Source: Clostridia bacterium
GTDB lineage: Bacteria; Bacillota_A; Clostridia; Christensenellales; Aristaeellaceae
Length of the DNA stretch: 49,608 nucleotides
Assembly: GCA_017430945.1 (NCBI GenBank)
Contig: JAFRMB010000027.1
Location: forward strand, 1-49,608
Direction of reading: 5' to 3'
The notes below the pieces were generated by a model that saw only the letters and a program-made list of their open reading frames with translations, did no database searches and was not told the DNA's origin. The position numbers were made by a program, and so were the translations under genes. Each line of letters opens with the position of its first letter. Positions within the stretch are counted from its first letter, which is position 1. Positions 49,209-49,608 of this stretch are shown in pieces.

Positions 49209-49608
49209 TCACCTGTAACAGGCATCGCCATCTGCGCTCATCAATGCCGAGACCACATCAGGTCCGATGGAGCTGTCTGCGACGTAGAGCGTGCCGCCGA
49301 ATTCGCTGTTGTACCGGTCTGCGAAATCCCGGACGGCCTGCATCGTCGCGTCATCGAGCTGGCCCGCCTGATAGTCGCCTTCGAGCCAGCCCAGGCTGGC
49401 CAGACGCTGCTGGATCTGTCCGATGGTGCCGGGATCGGAGCTGCCGTCCACACCGCCAGATCCGGGATCCTGAGACGCAGGCTCGGGTTCCTCGTAGGGT
49501 TCAGGTTCCTCGTAGGGTTCAGGTTCCTCGTAGGGTTCAGGTTCCTCGTAGGGTTCAGGTTCCTCGTAGGGTTCAGGTTCCTCGTAGGGTTCAGGTTCCT
49601 CGTAGGGT
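49209..49608 (-). CDS. Peptidoglycan-binding-domain protein, C-terminal part (start beyond window)
   Basis: Reading from the window edge the protein is (PYEEPE)n, seven copies in view, then an ASQDPGSGG linker and a domain with GTIGQIQQRLASLGWLEGDY and LDDATMQAVRDFADRYN, the PG_binding_1 pattern. The stop is at 49211-49209. The acidic Pro-Tyr-Glu repeat is probably a flexible wall-spanning spacer. The N-terminus and any catalytic domain lie outside the window. Confidence 0.82.
   Translation of the reverse strand, partial: PYEEPEPYEEPEPYEEPEPYEEPEPYEEPEPYEEPEPYEEPEPASQDPGSGGVDGSSDPGTIGQIQQRLASLGWLEGDYQAGQLDDATMQAVRDFADRYNSEFGGTLYVADSSIGPDVVSALMSADGDACYR
49483..49608 (-). repeat. 18-bp tandem repeat, 7 copies to the window edge
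   Basis: Each unit on the minus strand is CCCTACGAGGAACCTGAA (P-Y-E-E-P-E). Six copies are identical and the last has one base change. The array continues off the window. Confidence 0.95.

Noticed and set aside
1..49608. CRISPR arrays, insertion sequences, prophage, rRNA, tRNA
   Set aside because: No repeat-spacer pattern, transposase, integrase or cloverleaf-like sequence was seen; the only tandem repeats are coding (18 bp and 42 bp).

Overview
The window reads as a chromosomal segment of a GC-rich (roughly 60 % G+C by eye) anaerobic Gram-positive of the Clostridia type (Bacillota). The evidence is the T-box leaders, the strong AGGAGG ribosome binding sites, the TTGACA/TATAAT promoters with 17-bp spacers, the ferredoxin-linked 2-oxoacid oxidoreductase, the [FeFe]-hydrogenase maturases HydE/F/G, the corrinoid iron-sulfur protein (CFeSP) and methyltransferase of the Wood-Ljungdahl pathway, and an anaerobic-type cobalamin pathway. 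I saw no insertion sequence, phage module, CRISPR array, rRNA or tRNA. The window starts inside one gene and ends inside an 18-bp tandem repeat of another.

Layout. 1-1330: a minus-strand HTH-cupin-acyl-CoA ligase fusion behind a T-box leader whose specifier reads AUC (Ile). 1490-4850: a P-loop ATPase and a four-subunit 2-oxoacid:ferredoxin oxidoreductase operon. 5050-11210: a LysR regulator, then an overlapping cobalamin operon cbiF-cbiG-cbiH-cbiJET-cbiC. 11630-14990: cysS with a Cys T-box, an inositol-monophosphatase-family gene and exonuclease III. 15090-19090: XpaC, TelA, LemA-like and TPM-domain genes, probably an envelope-stress module. 19330-27080: a SorE-like dehydrogenase, two MATE exporters flanking a patatin-like lipase, an iron-sulfur flavoprotein and a DEDDh-exonuclease/DUF5131 fusion. 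27180-31390: hydG, hydE, hydF and a TM1266-type regulator. 31910-37700: cstA, then metF-acsD-acsC-acsE. 37790-40520: yhbY, obg, nth and a small acidic protein. 40670-46680: a small membrane protein, a trmB ORF running without a stop into a class II aldolase, an NlpC/P60 protein, then cobT-cobU-cobS-cobU2-cobC. 46820-49608: a pgi gene broken by an in-frame TAG, a Nudix hydrolase and the C-terminus of a repeat-rich peptidoglycan-binding protein.

How the parts fit. Methyl groups reduced by MetF pass from methyl-THF through AcsE to the CFeSP AcsCD, whose cofactor is a corrinoid; two cobalamin clusters supply parts of that cofactor's synthesis. Ferredoxin links the 2-oxoacid oxidoreductase to the hydrogenase assembled by HydEFG. 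CODH/ACS itself, hydrogenase structural genes and the remaining cobalamin genes are not in this window.

Most notable points: (i) an Ile-type T-box on an acyl-CoA ligase divergent from a branched-chain-type oxoacid oxidoreductase, suggesting isoleucine synthesis from a branched-chain acid by reductive carboxylation; (ii) an amber codon inside pgi; (iii) the trmB-aldolase read-through ORF; (iv) the exonuclease-DUF5131 fusion.
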